Assembly: GCA_947570175.1 (NCBI GenBank)
Contig: CANOTJ010000003.1
Span: 47,984-111,983, forward strand
DNA from: an uncultured Mycoplasmatota bacterium
GTDB taxonomy: Bacteria > Bacillota_I > Bacilli_A > RF39 > UBA660
Direction: 5' to 3'
DNA: 64,000 nt
This document shows, one piece after another, positions 13,785-22,086 of this stretch (its first letter is position 1; each line of letters opens with the position of its first letter). The notes beneath the pieces were generated by a model. The model saw only the letters and a list, made by a program, of their open reading frames with translations. It was not told the DNA's origin and did not search any database. The position numbers were made by a program, and so were the translations under genes.

Positions 13785-16424
13785 ATGAAAAGAAGAGGAT
13801 TCACATTAGCAGAATTACTAGCAACCATAGTAATATTAGGAATTATCACAGCCATTACTGTTCCGATTGTAATTAATCAAGTAGATAGCTATAAAAAAAA
13901 GATGTGTGTGACACAATATGATAATATTTTGAATGCGGCAAGAGCATATGCATCGGATCATATTCAAGAATTATCCAATAGTAATACAATTACTTTAGAA
14001 ACTTTAACGAAAGGTGGTTATATAGATGGGGATAATTTGAAAGATGTTATCTCAGAAGAAAAGATTAGTCCAGATTTAAAAATTCAAATTATCAAAGTAG
14101 GAAAAAAGTATAAATGTTATATTGTTGATAATGATGCAATGGGGTGTGGAGATGAATATAAAAAGCTTTATGATTCATCAGAGCCAACAGCTGAAATAAA
14201 AGTCGTTTCTGTAGGAATTGATAGTATTACAGTAAAGGGAATTTGTACAGATCCAGATAGTGGAATTTCTAAATATGAATTTAGTTTAGATAATGTTAAT
14301 TGGGTTAGTAATAAGAATAAACCTTTAAAAGATACTTATACATTTGAAAATTTAGTTCCAAATACCAATTATACTTTATATGTAAAATGCAGTAATGGTA
14401 TGAGCGCTAAAACAAAAGGACATACAGATAAAAAGACGAAAGAATTACCACTTCCAACGATAACAGTACCAGAAGGTTGGCGAGAAAGTAAGACAGTAAC
14501 CATCACAACGGATAATGGTTATAAAATCGAATATGTTAAAAATAATGGGACACCTGTTAAAGTAAATACTAATACTGCAACGGTGGAATTTACAGAAAAT
14601 GGGACTATTAAAGCACGAGTTAGTTCAGGAAAGCATTATGGAAAATATGTAGAAAAAGAAGTTACTCAAATAGACAAAATAAAACCTAGTTGTACAATCA
14701 GTGTAACAGGAGGGACAAAAGGAAGTAATAATTGGTATACAACAAGTCCAACCATAAAAATGACAACATCAAAAGCAGGAGATAGTGGTTTATCATATAC
14801 AGGTCCAACAGAGCAAACAACCGCAAGTTATACAAAACAAGTATCTTCAGGAAATACAGGAGAAAACCAAGTAACAATGACATCAGACAAAACAACAAAA
14901 TATTATGGATATGTAAAAGCAGGAAATGGAAAAACAGCAACATGTACAAGTGGAGAAATCAAATTAGATCAGACAAATCCAACCGCAAAAGCAGAAGTAA
15001 CACCAATATCAACAGATAAAATAACAGTAACAGCAAGATGTAGTTCACCAAGTGGAATTTCAAAATACGAATTTAGGAAAGATAATGGAAGTTGGATAAC
15101 TAGCAGTACTAATACACATACATTTACAGGATTAAAGCCTTATAATGCATATGGACAAGATACAGCAAGTGCGACTCATAGCTTTCAAGTAAGGTGTACA
15201 AGTGGCGCAGGAAAAGAGGCGGAATCAGAGCTTGTAAATGAAAAATCAAAGCCATATATTCCACCTATCTATGGACATAATGATTCAACTGATTCAACAG
15301 GAAAATTAGCAGGAACTAATTGGAGACAAAGCAAAATATATCATTTGACATTTAATGGATCAAATGTAACAACACCAATATATTATTTCTATACGACGGC
15401 GCCAGTAACTAGTAGTGTATCAGTACGATCATGTGGCTTAAATTATTCTCTTCTTTCAAATGGTGGTAGTGGTACAATTCCTAAGGGACCAGATACAACA
15501 TGTTCTGGTGATTATACAACAAATATTCAGTCAAATACTTGGTATATGATATCTCCATCTTCACATGGGGGCTATCAATTTCCAGATCTAACTTTTAAAC
15601 AACCGGGACAAATAGTGTCAAGAATTAACGATGGAACAAGTTATTATCAAAGTAGTTCCAATAATATAGAATTTATAACAGGGGCAACAATAAACGATTA
15701 TGAAACAAAGGATGGTTTATTAGCGCATTTGGATGGCTTAAGTAATAATGATAGTAATACATGGAAGAATTTGGCAAAAAATACCACGGCATCAGTATCA
15801 ACAACCAGTGGATGGCAAAATGGACAGAAGGTATGTGGAGCATATGATCCTAATAGAGGATGTTTAATGTGGACAACTGAAAATGGTTCTTTATACTTTG
15901 ATGGTGTAGATGATTATTTGGATTTTGATTTTATTAGAAATAAAAATCAATTTACAATAGAAACAGTTTATAAGCCTATTAAAGGTGATGGAGAACAACA
16001 TGTTATTAGTGATAACGAGGGTGCTGGAGTAGCAATCAAAGCAAATGGTGACATCCCTTTCTTTGTTGGAAATACTTATGTAGGGTTTAGAGTCCCTACT
16101 ACTCTAAATATGATTAACTATCGTGCTGCCTCAGTATCTGTTAGAAATCTACCTAATTCATCATTTCTTCATACATTCCTTAAGGCATATTTAGGTGAAG
16201 ATACAACATTTCCTGATAACTTTGTACAAAGCCAGACATATTCTGGACAAACGTACAAACCTTCATCGCTTTCTTTAAGATTGGGTTGCAACTCAGGAAA
16301 AAATGTTTGTGATGGAGCCTTCTTTAAAGGTTATATATTTGCAGTAAGAATTCATGATGGAGTATTAACAGATGAGCAGATTGCAAAAAACGCTTATATT
16401 GATAGAATTAGATATGGCTTCTAA
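13785..16424 (+). CDS. Giant type IV pilin-like (pseudopilin) protein with Fn3-like and LamG-like domains
   Basis: 879 residues from the ATG at 13785 (AGAGGTGAG upstream; a GTG four codons earlier is possible). The N-terminus is a classic prepilin: KRRG, then FTLAELLATIVILG, cut between Gly and Phe, with the Glu at +5. After about 130 residues of pilin-like head come two repeats with SGISKYEF near 145 and 425 and LVPNTNY/LKPYNAY turns, resembling fibronectin type III. Thr/Lys-rich beta segments lie between them. The last 240 or so residues (SLYFDGVDDYLDF ... AVRIHDGVLTDEQIAKN) are a concanavalin/laminin G-like domain. Ordinary pseudopilins have 100-200 residues, so this is probably a tip adhesin. 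The prepilin peptidase at 53.4 kb should process it. Confidence 0.85.
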   Translation: MKRRGFTLAELLATIVILGIITAITVPIVINQVDSYKKKMCVTQYDNILNAARAYASDHIQELSNSNTITLETLTKGGYIDGDNLKDVISEEKISPDLKIQIIKVGKKYKCYIVDNDAMGCGDEYKKLYDSSEPTAEIKVVSVGIDSITVKGICTDPDSGISKYEFSLDNVNWVSNKNKPLKDTYTFENLVPNTNYTLYVKCSNGMSAKTKGHTDKKTKELPLPTITVPEGWRESKTVTITTDNGYKIEYVKNNGTPVKVNTNTATVEFTENGTIKARVSSGKHYGKYVEKEVTQIDKIKPSCTISVTGGTKGSNNWYTTSPTIKMTTSKAGDSGLSYTGPTEQTTASYTKQVSSGNTGENQVTMTSDKTTKYYGYVKAGNGKTATCTSGEIKLDQTNPTAKAEVTPISTDKITVTARCSSPSGISKYEFRKDNGSWITSSTNTHTFTGLKPYNAYGQDTASATHSFQVRCTSGAGKEAESELVNEKSKPYIPPIYGHNDSTDSTGKLAGTNWRQSKIYHLTFNGSNVTTPIYYFYTTAPVTSSVSVRSCGLNYSLLSNGGSGTIPKGPDTTCSGDYTTNIQSNTWYMISPSSHGGYQFPDLTFKQPGQIVSRINDGTSYYQSSSNNIEFITGATINDYETKDGLLAHLDGLSNNDSNTWKNLAKNTTASVSTTSGWQNGQKVCGAYDPNRGCLMWTTENGSLYFDGVDDYLDFDFIRNKNQFTIETVYKPIKGDGEQHVISDNEGAGVAIKANGDIPFFVGNTYVGFRVPTTLNMINYRAASVSVRNLPNSSFLHTFLKAYLGEDTTFPDNFVQSQTYSGQTYKPSSLSLRLGCNSGKNVCDGAFFKGYIFAVRIHDGVLTDEQIAKNAYIDRIRYGF

Positions 16425-16435
16425 AAGTCAAAAGG

Positions 16436-16471
16436 AAAACTTATAGACAATAGACTTATAAGTTTTTTTTT
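16436..16471 (+). terminator. Terminator of pseudopilin gene
   Basis: Ten-base stem AAAACTTATA/TATAAGTTTT with an 11-base loop, then a run of T. Confidence 0.8.
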
Positions 16472-16495
16472 GTTAAAATATTATTGGTGATATTT

Positions 16496-17224
16496 ATGTT
16501 ATATACATCAACAGATAATCAAAAAATAAAAGATATAAAGAAATTACAACAGAAGAAATATCGTGATAAAAAGAAACAATTTTTAGTAGAGACAGATCAC
16601 TTAGTTTTAGAAGCCTACAAAAAAGGATTTATTGATGAACTAATATTAGAAAAAGATACTTTATTTCCTTTAGATGTTCCTACCTCTTATGTTACAAACG
16701 ATGTCATGTATTATCTTAGTGAGTTAGAGTCTCCCAGTAATGTCATGGCAGTTTGTCATAAAAAGGAAGAAGAAATAGAATTAGGAAACCGAATTCTTGT
16801 ATTAGATGAAATTCAGGATCCAGGGAATCTCGGTACGATTATTCGAAGTGCAGTCGCATTCCATATTAATACCATTATTTTGGGCGATAACACAGTAGAT
16901 TTATATAATCAAAAAGTAATACGTGCTAGCCAAGGAATGTTATTTCATATGAACATTGTTAGAAAGAATTTATTAGAAATCCTTCCTAAACTAGAGAATT
17001 TAGGGTATGATCTACTTGGAACAAAAGTAACACATGGAAACGATATCAAAACTCTTGAAAAAAATGAAAAATTTGCTATAATAATGGGAAATGAGGGAAA
17101 TGGAATTAGTGAAGAAGTAGAAGAACTTTGCCATAAATTTATATATATTGATATGAATGAAGAATGTGAATCTTTAAACGTTGGAGTCGCTACTAGTATT
17201 ATTTTATATGAATTAGATAAGTAG
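16496..17224 (+). CDS. TrmH/SpoU-family RNA 2'-O-methyltransferase
   Basis: 242 residues from the ATG at 16496 (GGTGAT just before it). An N-terminal substrate-binding part reaches residue 95 or so. The SPOUT domain has its three motifs: LDEIQDPGNLGTIIRSA, IIMGNEGNGISEEV and LNVGVATSIILYEL, which form the trefoil knot and bind S-adenosylmethionine. Size and layout fit 23S rRNA 2'-O-ribose methyltransferases of the RlmB/TsnR/YsgA group; which nucleotide is modified cannot be told. It is followed seven bases later by rimM. Confidence 0.9.
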   Translation: MLYTSTDNQKIKDIKKLQQKKYRDKKKQFLVETDHLVLEAYKKGFIDELILEKDTLFPLDVPTSYVTNDVMYYLSELESPSNVMAVCHKKEEEIELGNRILVLDEIQDPGNLGTIIRSAVAFHINTIILGDNTVDLYNQKVIRASQGMLFHMNIVRKNLLEILPKLENLGYDLLGTKVTHGNDIKTLEKNEKFAIIMGNEGNGISEEVEELCHKFIYIDMNEECESLNVGVATSIILYELDK

Positions 17225-17231
17225 GTGAAAC

Positions 17232-17726
17232 ATGCAATACATCAACATTGGAAAAATAGTAAATACACATGGAATCAAAGGAGAGATACGCTTACTTTCG
17301 GATTTTCAATATAAAGATAACGTATTTCAAAAAGGGTTCAAAATATATATAGGAAAAGACAAACAAGAAGAAGTAATTGAGACATATCGCCATCATAAAA
17401 TATTTGATATGATTACTCTAAAAGGGATTTATAATATTAATGATGTCTTAAAATACAAAGGGAAGCAGGTATATGTAAAAAGAGAGAATTTACAAATCGA
17501 TGGTTACTTAGAGGAAGAGTTAATTGGACTAAAAGTTTATCAAAATCAAGAATTAATTGGAGTCATTCATAGTATTATGAAAAATCATCAAAATGGAATT
17601 TTAGTAATTGAACATAATAAAAAAAGAAATTTTGTTCCTAATTTACCTGAATTCATTGACAATATCGATTTACAGAATCAAAGAATAGATATCAAATATA
17701 TAGAAGGTCTTATTCATGAAGATTGA
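17232..17726 (+). CDS. rimM: 16S rRNA processing protein RimM
   Basis: 164 residues: N-terminal barrel beginning INIGKIVNTHGIKGEIRL, the standard RimM signature, and a C-terminal PRC-barrel (about 95-164, ending NLPEFIDNIDLQNQRIDI). It assists 30S maturation by binding S19. It overlaps trmD by 11 bases, the usual rimM-trmD-rplS order of bacteria, here with one extra small gene before rplS. Confidence 0.95.
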   Translation: MQYINIGKIVNTHGIKGEIRLLSDFQYKDNVFQKGFKIYIGKDKQEEVIETYRHHKIFDMITLKGIYNINDVLKYKGKQVYVKRENLQIDGYLEEELIGLKVYQNQELIGVIHSIMKNHQNGILVIEHNKKRNFVPNLPEFIDNIDLQNQRIDIKYIEGLIHED

Positions 17727-18399
17727 TATATTAACTCTTTTTCCTAGAATGTTTGATCATATTTTTGAAGAGTCTATTATAAAACGAGCTCAAGAAAAAA
17801 ATAAAGTTACAATTGTAATTCACGATATTCGGGATTTTGCAACCAATAAACATAAAAAAGTAGATGATTATGCCTTTGGCGGAGGAAAAGGAATGGTATT
17901 AATGCCAGATCCTGTTTATCAAGCGATTGAAGCTGTTCGAACAAAAGACTCCCTAGTAATTATGATGACTCCACAAGGAAAAGTATATCATCAAAAATTA
18001 GCTTATGAGTTCTCTCAAAGAAAACATTTAATTTTACTCTGTGGACACTACGAAGGATTCGATGAACGAATTAGAAAATTCGTCGATTTGGAAATAAGCG
18101 TTGGTGATTATGTTTTGACAGGCGGAGAAATTCCTAGTATGATTATAGTAGATAGTGTTGTTCGCCTATTAGATGGTGTCATTCAAAAAGATTCCCATCA
18201 AAATGATTCTTTTCAACACCATTTATTAGACTATCCTGTTTACACAAAACCTGTTAATTTTATGGGAATGAAAGTTCCTGATGTCTTATTATCAGGACAC
18301 CACGCAAATATTGAAAAATGGCGTTTAGAAGAAAGTAAAAAAAAGACAGAGCAAAGAAGACCAGATTTATTAGAAAAAGGTGATACCAATGAATTATAA
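17716..18399 (+). CDS. trmD: tRNA (guanine-37-N1)-methyltransferase
   Basis: 227 residues. It has the TrmD knot motifs: DYAFGGGKGMVLMPDP near 50, LLCGHYEGFDERI near 110 and DYVLTGGE near 134, with the C-terminal helical domain starting about 165 (SGHHANIEKWR). It makes m1G37 in tRNAs to prevent frameshifting. It overlaps rimM at the 5' end and the next gene by 11 bases. Confidence 0.96.
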   Translation: MKIDILTLFPRMFDHIFEESIIKRAQEKNKVTIVIHDIRDFATNKHKKVDDYAFGGGKGMVLMPDPVYQAIEAVRTKDSLVIMMTPQGKVYHQKLAYEFSQRKHLILLCGHYEGFDERIRKFVDLEISVGDYVLTGGEIPSMIIVDSVVRLLDGVIQKDSHQNDSFQHHLLDYPVYTKPVNFMGMKVPDVLLSGHHANIEKWRLEESKKKTEQRRPDLLEKGDTNEL

Positions 18400-18850
18400 G
18401 AAATATATAATTGAGAAAACAAAAAATGGAATAAATGCAACTGAGATGAATATTAAAATATTAAAAGGTTTTCAAGTATTACCACAAAATAAAATAGAAT
18501 ATCCAGGAGTAGAAGTAAACTCTATGTTAGTAGTAAAACCATCCTTTATTGAAAAACTATTAAAGAAAAAAATAAAAAAGAAATTGGATTATTACTTAAG
18601 TTATATCATAGCAGTCATTGATGAAAATGATGAGAATCCAGATGATGCTCCACTTCGTCAAGCCCTAAACGACCTTACAAGATATAAAGAAATCGTCGGA
18701 GCAAAATATCAACAATATTTGGATGATAAATATATCCATTTGTTAATGAAAAAAATCGATTTATTAGAAAGAGAATTAAAAACTAAAATTATATATAAAA
18801 CAATGAATAATTATGAACCAATTCATGAAATAAAAGGAAAAAGTAGATAA
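18389..18850 (+). CDS. Conserved small protein between trmD and rplS, unknown
   Basis: 153 residues from the ATG at 18389 (AAAGGTG upstream), overlapping the end of trmD. It is mostly helical and charged, with a basic central stretch (KLLKKKIKKKLDYYL) and an acidic DENDENPDDAPLRQAL segment leading into a long amphipathic helix. No membrane segment or catalytic motif is visible. Its place in a ribosome/tRNA-modification operon suggests a translation-related role, but nothing in the sequence shows it. Confidence 0.7.
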   Translation: MNYKKYIIEKTKNGINATEMNIKILKGFQVLPQNKIEYPGVEVNSMLVVKPSFIEKLLKKKIKKKLDYYLSYIIAVIDENDENPDDAPLRQALNDLTRYKEIVGAKYQQYLDDKYIHLLMKKIDLLERELKTKIIYKTMNNYEPIHEIKGKSR

Positions 18851-18853
18851 ACC

Positions 18854-18882
18854 TTTACTTTTTATTTAAAATATGATAAAAT
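18854..18882 (+). promoter_or_regulatory. Promoter of rplS
   Basis: TTTACT, 17-base spacer, TAAAAT. The predicted start lies just before the leader hairpin. A TATAAT at 18884-18889 is an alternative -10. Confidence 0.5.
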
Positions 18883-18889
18883 TTATAAT

Positions 18890-18935
18890 GTTGTAATCCG
18901 CTAAAAAGATTTATGATTGCAGAAAAAAGAAAAGG
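18890..18935 (+). ncRNA. Candidate L19 leader of rplS
   Basis: Stem TGTAATC (18892-18898) / GATTGCA (18915-18921, one wobble) with a 16-base loop between promoter and AAAGGAG. Firmicutes rplS genes carry a short L19 autoregulatory leader at this position. I assign it on position and stem, not on a covariance search. Confidence 0.5.
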
Positions 18936-18946
18936 AGTGAGACATC

Positions 18947-19312
18947 GTGAATTTGGTTGAAAAAATAACACAAAATCAAATTAGAACAGATTTACCAGAA
19001 TTTCGTGTTGGTGACACCGTTAAGGTAGATGTTAAAATCATCGAGGGAAAAAGAGAAAGAATTCAATCATTCGAAGGAATTGTTATGAAAATAGTTGGTG
19101 GAGGTATTTCTAAAACATTCACCGTTAGAAAAATTTCTTCTGGAATTGGAGTAGAAAGAACATTCCCAGTCAATTCACCAAAAATTGAATCTGTTAGTGT
19201 TGTAAGAAAAGGTAAAGTAAGAAGAGCAAAACTAAATTACATAAGAACTTTGGCTAGTAAACCAAGAATTAAAGAAAGAAGAGACAAAGTTTCGACGAAT
19301 AAGGCTGCATAA
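18947..19312 (+). CDS. rplS: 50S ribosomal protein L19
   Basis: 121 residues from a GTG start with AAAGGAGTGAG upstream. Typical L19 sequence: [39 protein letters not shown] and the C-terminal [11 protein letters not shown]. It sits at the 30S-50S interface. Confidence 0.97.
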   Translation: MNLVEKITQNQIRTDLPEFRVGDTVKVDVKIIEGKRERIQSFEGIVMKIVGGGISKTFTVRKISSGIGVERTFPVNSPKIESVSVVRKGKVRRAKLNYIRTLASKPRIKERRDKVSTNKAA

Positions 19313-19350
19313 GCCTTATTTTTATTTATTTTATAAAAAATATATGTTAT

Positions 19351-19359
19351 AATACATCT
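19351..19359 (+). promoter_or_regulatory. Extended -10 promoter
   Basis: TATATGTTATAAT about 35 bases before the coiled-coil gene at 19393, one of several TATGTTATAAT boxes in the window. Confidence 0.5.
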
Positions 19360-19392
19360 ATAAAAAAATTGATATAAGAGGAGAAGGTTATT

Positions 19393-20076
19393 ATGGAAAA
19401 AGAAACTTTACAAAGACACAAGAAAAAATTAAAATCATTGCAAGATGGACAAGAAGAAATTATTTTAAAGATAGAAAACTTAAGAAAAGAGCATGTCCAG
19501 AAAAATGTAGTTGATTACCAAATAAAGTTAAATTCTCTATTAGATTCTTTAATAATAAAGCGTGAAGAGATAAGAAATCAATCAAGTTTTATTGATAAAT
19601 TCATAGATGAAGAAAGAAAACAAAATGAAGCAATTTCCCAAATAGAAAAACTTTTAGGAATTCATATAAGTCCAATTATCATTCGATATAATAATCCACA
19701 ATCAAAAACAGGGAAAGTGTTTCTAAAAGATACAGCATATTTAAGAAAAGAACAAGGAAAAATCAATAACCAATTAGAGAATCTATTAGATGATGGAAAA
19801 TTAGACTCAAAAACCTATAGGTTTTTAAAAATAGAATTAATAAAAGAATTTGATTCTATGGTAGCAGAAGCACCTAAACCATCTATAGATAATAATCTCA
19901 TGAATGAGAAAAATCAAACTTCTAATCAAGAAGAATCTTCAAGAATAGAACCAATGGATTTAGATTTAGAATTAGCCGCCGAATCTGTTGATTTGCACGA
20001 ATGGTGGTCAGGACATGTAGAGAAAATAGAAGAGGAAGATCAAATAGAAGGAAATCATAGAGGGTTTATGCTATGA
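19393..20076 (+). CDS. Coiled-coil protein of unknown function
   Basis: 227 residues preceded by GAGGAGAAGG. Residues 1-85 form a long charged coiled coil; a second helical part covers 105-160. The tail (165-227) is acidic and disordered-looking, with the unusual ESVDLHEWWSGHVEKIEEE motif near the end. There is no signal peptide or membrane segment. It has its own promoter and lies between rplS and lepB. Function unknown. Confidence 0.65.
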   Translation: MEKETLQRHKKKLKSLQDGQEEIILKIENLRKEHVQKNVVDYQIKLNSLLDSLIIKREEIRNQSSFIDKFIDEERKQNEAISQIEKLLGIHISPIIIRYNNPQSKTGKVFLKDTAYLRKEQGKINNQLENLLDDGKLDSKTYRFLKIELIKEFDSMVAEAPKPSIDNNLMNEKNQTSNQEESSRIEPMDLDLELAAESVDLHEWWSGHVEKIEEEDQIEGNHRGFML

Positions 20077-20109
20077 CAAACTTTTTTATCAATTGAAAAT
20101 TTGTTGAAA

Positions 20110-20138
20110 TTTACATTGAAATTAGTACATGGTATAAT
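20110..20138 (+). promoter_or_regulatory. Promoter of lepB
   Basis: TTTACA, 17-base spacer, TATAAT, 15 bases before the lepB start. Confidence 0.75.
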
Positions 20139-20153
20139 AATTCAGGTGATAAG

Positions 20154-20666
20154 ATGGAAAAAATAAAAAACATATTAAAAGAATATCTGCCATATATCCT
20201 AATCTTAATTGTGATTATTTTTATTCGAACATTTATTGTTACATTAGTTCGAGTAGATGGTTCATCTATGGAAAATACACTCCATAATGGAGAAATTTTA
20301 ATACTAAACAAATTAGATAAAGATTTTGACAGATTTGATATTGTTGTAGTCAAATATAATAACGAACGACTAGTAAAAAGAATTATTGGACTTCCAGGAG
20401 AACAAGTTCGATATCGAAATAACCAACTTTTTATCAATGGCAAAAAAATAAAAGAAAAATTTATAGATGAAGAAACTGCTAATTTTAATATTATGGAACT
20501 TGGATATAATAAAATACCAAAAAATTATTATTTTGTAGTAGGAGATAATCGAGATAATTCTTTAGATAGTAGATACATTGGACTAATTAAGAAAGAACAA
20601 ATTCAAGGAACAACCAAAATTCGTCTCTTTCCATTTCGTAAAATAGGAAAAATAAATGCAAAATAA
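20154..20666 (+). CDS. lepB: Signal peptidase I
   Basis: 170 residues with one N-terminal membrane anchor (about 11-32). Ser38 (VDGSSMENTL) and Lys75 (RLVKRIIGLPGE) form the catalytic dyad, followed by GDNRDNSLDSRYIG near the C-terminus. This is the short, single-anchor Gram-positive (SipS) type. It removes signal peptides from secreted proteins. Confidence 0.95.
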   Translation: MEKIKNILKEYLPYILILIVIIFIRTFIVTLVRVDGSSMENTLHNGEILILNKLDKDFDRFDIVVVKYNNERLVKRIIGLPGEQVRYRNNQLFINGKKIKEKFIDEETANFNIMELGYNKIPKNYYFVVGDNRDNSLDSRYIGLIKKEQIQGTTKIRLFPFRKIGKINAK

Positions 20667-20676
20667 GATTTTATCA

Positions 20677-20702
20677 AAAAAAGTGTGTAGTCACAATTTT
20701 TC
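20677..20702. terminator. Bidirectional terminator between lepB and EamA gene
   Basis: AAAAA and TGTG pair with CACA and TTTTT around loop TAGT, with one mismatch. It serves convergent genes from both sides. Confidence 0.5.
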
Positions 20703-21552
20703 ATTGTTTAATCATAAAAACACCAATTAGTATGAAAATACTCACTACTATTTTTTTTACAATATTCTTTCTATTTTTTAAAAAGATAAAAGCAAACAAA
20801 ACATTTAAAATTACAGTAAGACTACATAAAGGAGCAATCTTGGTTACTTCCCCTAATTGATAGGATTTCAGTTTTGTAATCATCATGAAAGACCAACTAA
20901 TGCCAGTTAATAAAATAAGATGTTTTGAATTCATCTTCCACTCATTTACAATATCTTTTATTTTTATTCTTTCTGTAATAAAAACTAAAATGGCTGGAAA
21001 TAGCAGAGTAATAGAAACATAAAAAGCTAAATTAAAAGAATTAGAACTATTTACATCTAAAAACAAGGCAATTCCCATACATAAATTAGCAAAAATTCCT
21101 AACCAAAGATATCGATTTTTCTTCCATGTTCCCTTTTGGTAAAAAATAAAGATATTACCTCCTATCAAAAAAATAGAACCAATGGTTTTTTGAAATGTCA
21201 ATTCTTCTTTTAAAAAAAGAAAGCCCATAATCATAACAAATACATTCGATAATTGTTTTATAATACTATATGCAGATGCTTCCATACCACTTCTTGCAGT
21301 AGTAGCCAGTCTATTTTGAATGGTATAAAAAACAATCGCTAAGCCTAGTAAAAGATATGTCTTAATATCAGTAGGAAATTTTATTTCAAAGAAAGGAATC
21401 CAGAAACAACTAACAATCCCTGCAATAAATTCTACCAATACTGTTAAAGCGCCAGCACTTTTCATATTTTGTGATATGATTTTATAACTTTCATTAAATA
21501 GAACCGTAATAATTAAATAAAAAAATAAAAACAAATATGCACTTTCAAACAT
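20701..21552 (-). CDS. EamA/DMT-family membrane transporter
   Basis: 283 residues with about ten hydrophobic helices in two related halves, as in drug/metabolite transporters of the EamA family. The end of the first half shows the conserved MIMGFLFLKEELTFQKTIGSIFLIGGN. The second half ends IAPLCSLTVILNVLFAFIFLKNRK. Substrate cannot be predicted. It is the only leftward gene between 8.5 and 46.9 kb and converges on lepB. Confidence 0.8.
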   Translation of the reverse strand: MFESAYLFLFFYLIITVLFNESYKIISQNMKSAGALTVLVEFIAGIVSCFWIPFFEIKFPTDIKTYLLLGLAIVFYTIQNRLATTARSGMEASAYSIIKQLSNVFVMIMGFLFLKEELTFQKTIGSIFLIGGNIFIFYQKGTWKKNRYLWLGIFANLCMGIALFLDVNSSNSFNLAFYVSITLLFPAILVFITERIKIKDIVNEWKMNSKHLILLTGISWSFMMITKLKSYQLGEVTKIAPLCSLTVILNVLFAFIFLKNRKNIVKKIVVSIFILIGVFMIKQ

Positions 21553-21646
21553 CTTTTTCCTTCTTTCCTATAGTATTATATTCCATTATTTCTATAGCGT
21601 CATAGTAAGCAGTTTCACTAAATATCTAAAAAATAAATAAAAAAAC

Positions 21647-21675
21647 TTGTAAAAACATAGAATATAGTGTATATT
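21647..21675 (+). promoter_or_regulatory. Promoter of rpsO-pnp
   Basis: TTGTAA, 17-base spacer, TATATT, placing transcription start just before the leader stem at 21686. Confidence 0.6.
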
Positions 21676-21685
21676 ATATATGTTA

Positions 21686-21730
21686 CTTATTCTTGGAACA
21701 AAGAAACTCCGACTTTTTCTCAGAATAAGC
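21686..21730 (+). ncRNA. Candidate S15 leader of rpsO
   Basis: Stem CTTATTCT (21686-21693) / AGAATAAG (21722-21729) enclosing GGAAC...CTCCGAC and a U-rich strand. rpsO mRNAs in many bacteria fold into S15-binding leaders here, which repress translation. The structure is seen; the family is inferred from position. Confidence 0.55.
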
Positions 21731-21755
21731 GAATAAATAAGAGAGGAGAAATAGG

Positions 21756-22025
21756 ATGGCTTTAACAAAAGAAATGAAAGAGAAAATTGTTAAAAAATAT
21801 GCAAGACATGAGGGAGATACTGGATCCCCTGAAGTTCAAATTGCTATTTTAACAGCCGAAATTAATGAATTAACAGAACATTTAAAAGAACATAAGCATG
21901 ATCATCATTCAAGGAGAGGTCTTCTTAAAAAAGTTGGTCAAAGACGTAGTTTACAAAAATATCTATTGAACAAAGATGTTACACGTTATAGAACACTAAT
22001 TTCCAGTTTAGGACTTAGAAAATAA
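21756..22025 (+). CDS. rpsO: 30S ribosomal protein S15
   Basis: 89 residues, the standard length, with [24 protein letters not shown] and [21 protein letters not shown] as family motifs. Preceded by AGAGGAG and a structured leader. A weak terminator separates it from pnp, the widely conserved rpsO-pnp pairing. Confidence 0.98.
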   Translation: MALTKEMKEKIVKKYARHEGDTGSPEVQIAILTAEINELTEHLKEHKHDHHSRRGLLKKVGQRRSLQKYLLNKDVTRYRTLISSLGLRK

Positions 22026-22034
22026 TAAAATGTA

Positions 22035-22058
22035 GGCACTTATTTTTAAGTGTCTTTA
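22035..22058 (+). terminator. Terminator or attenuator between rpsO and pnp
   Basis: GGCACTT/AAGTGTC stem (one wobble) with loop ATTTTT and a short T-rich tail. pnp starts about 30 bases later, so read-through is likely. Confidence 0.55.
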
Positions 22059-22086
22059 TTTGTATAAGAAACGATAGGAGAGAAAA

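Noticed and set aside
14698..14949. Leu-rich minus-strand frame inside the pseudopilin gene
   Set aside because: Arises from Thr/Lys codons of the repeat region read backwards.
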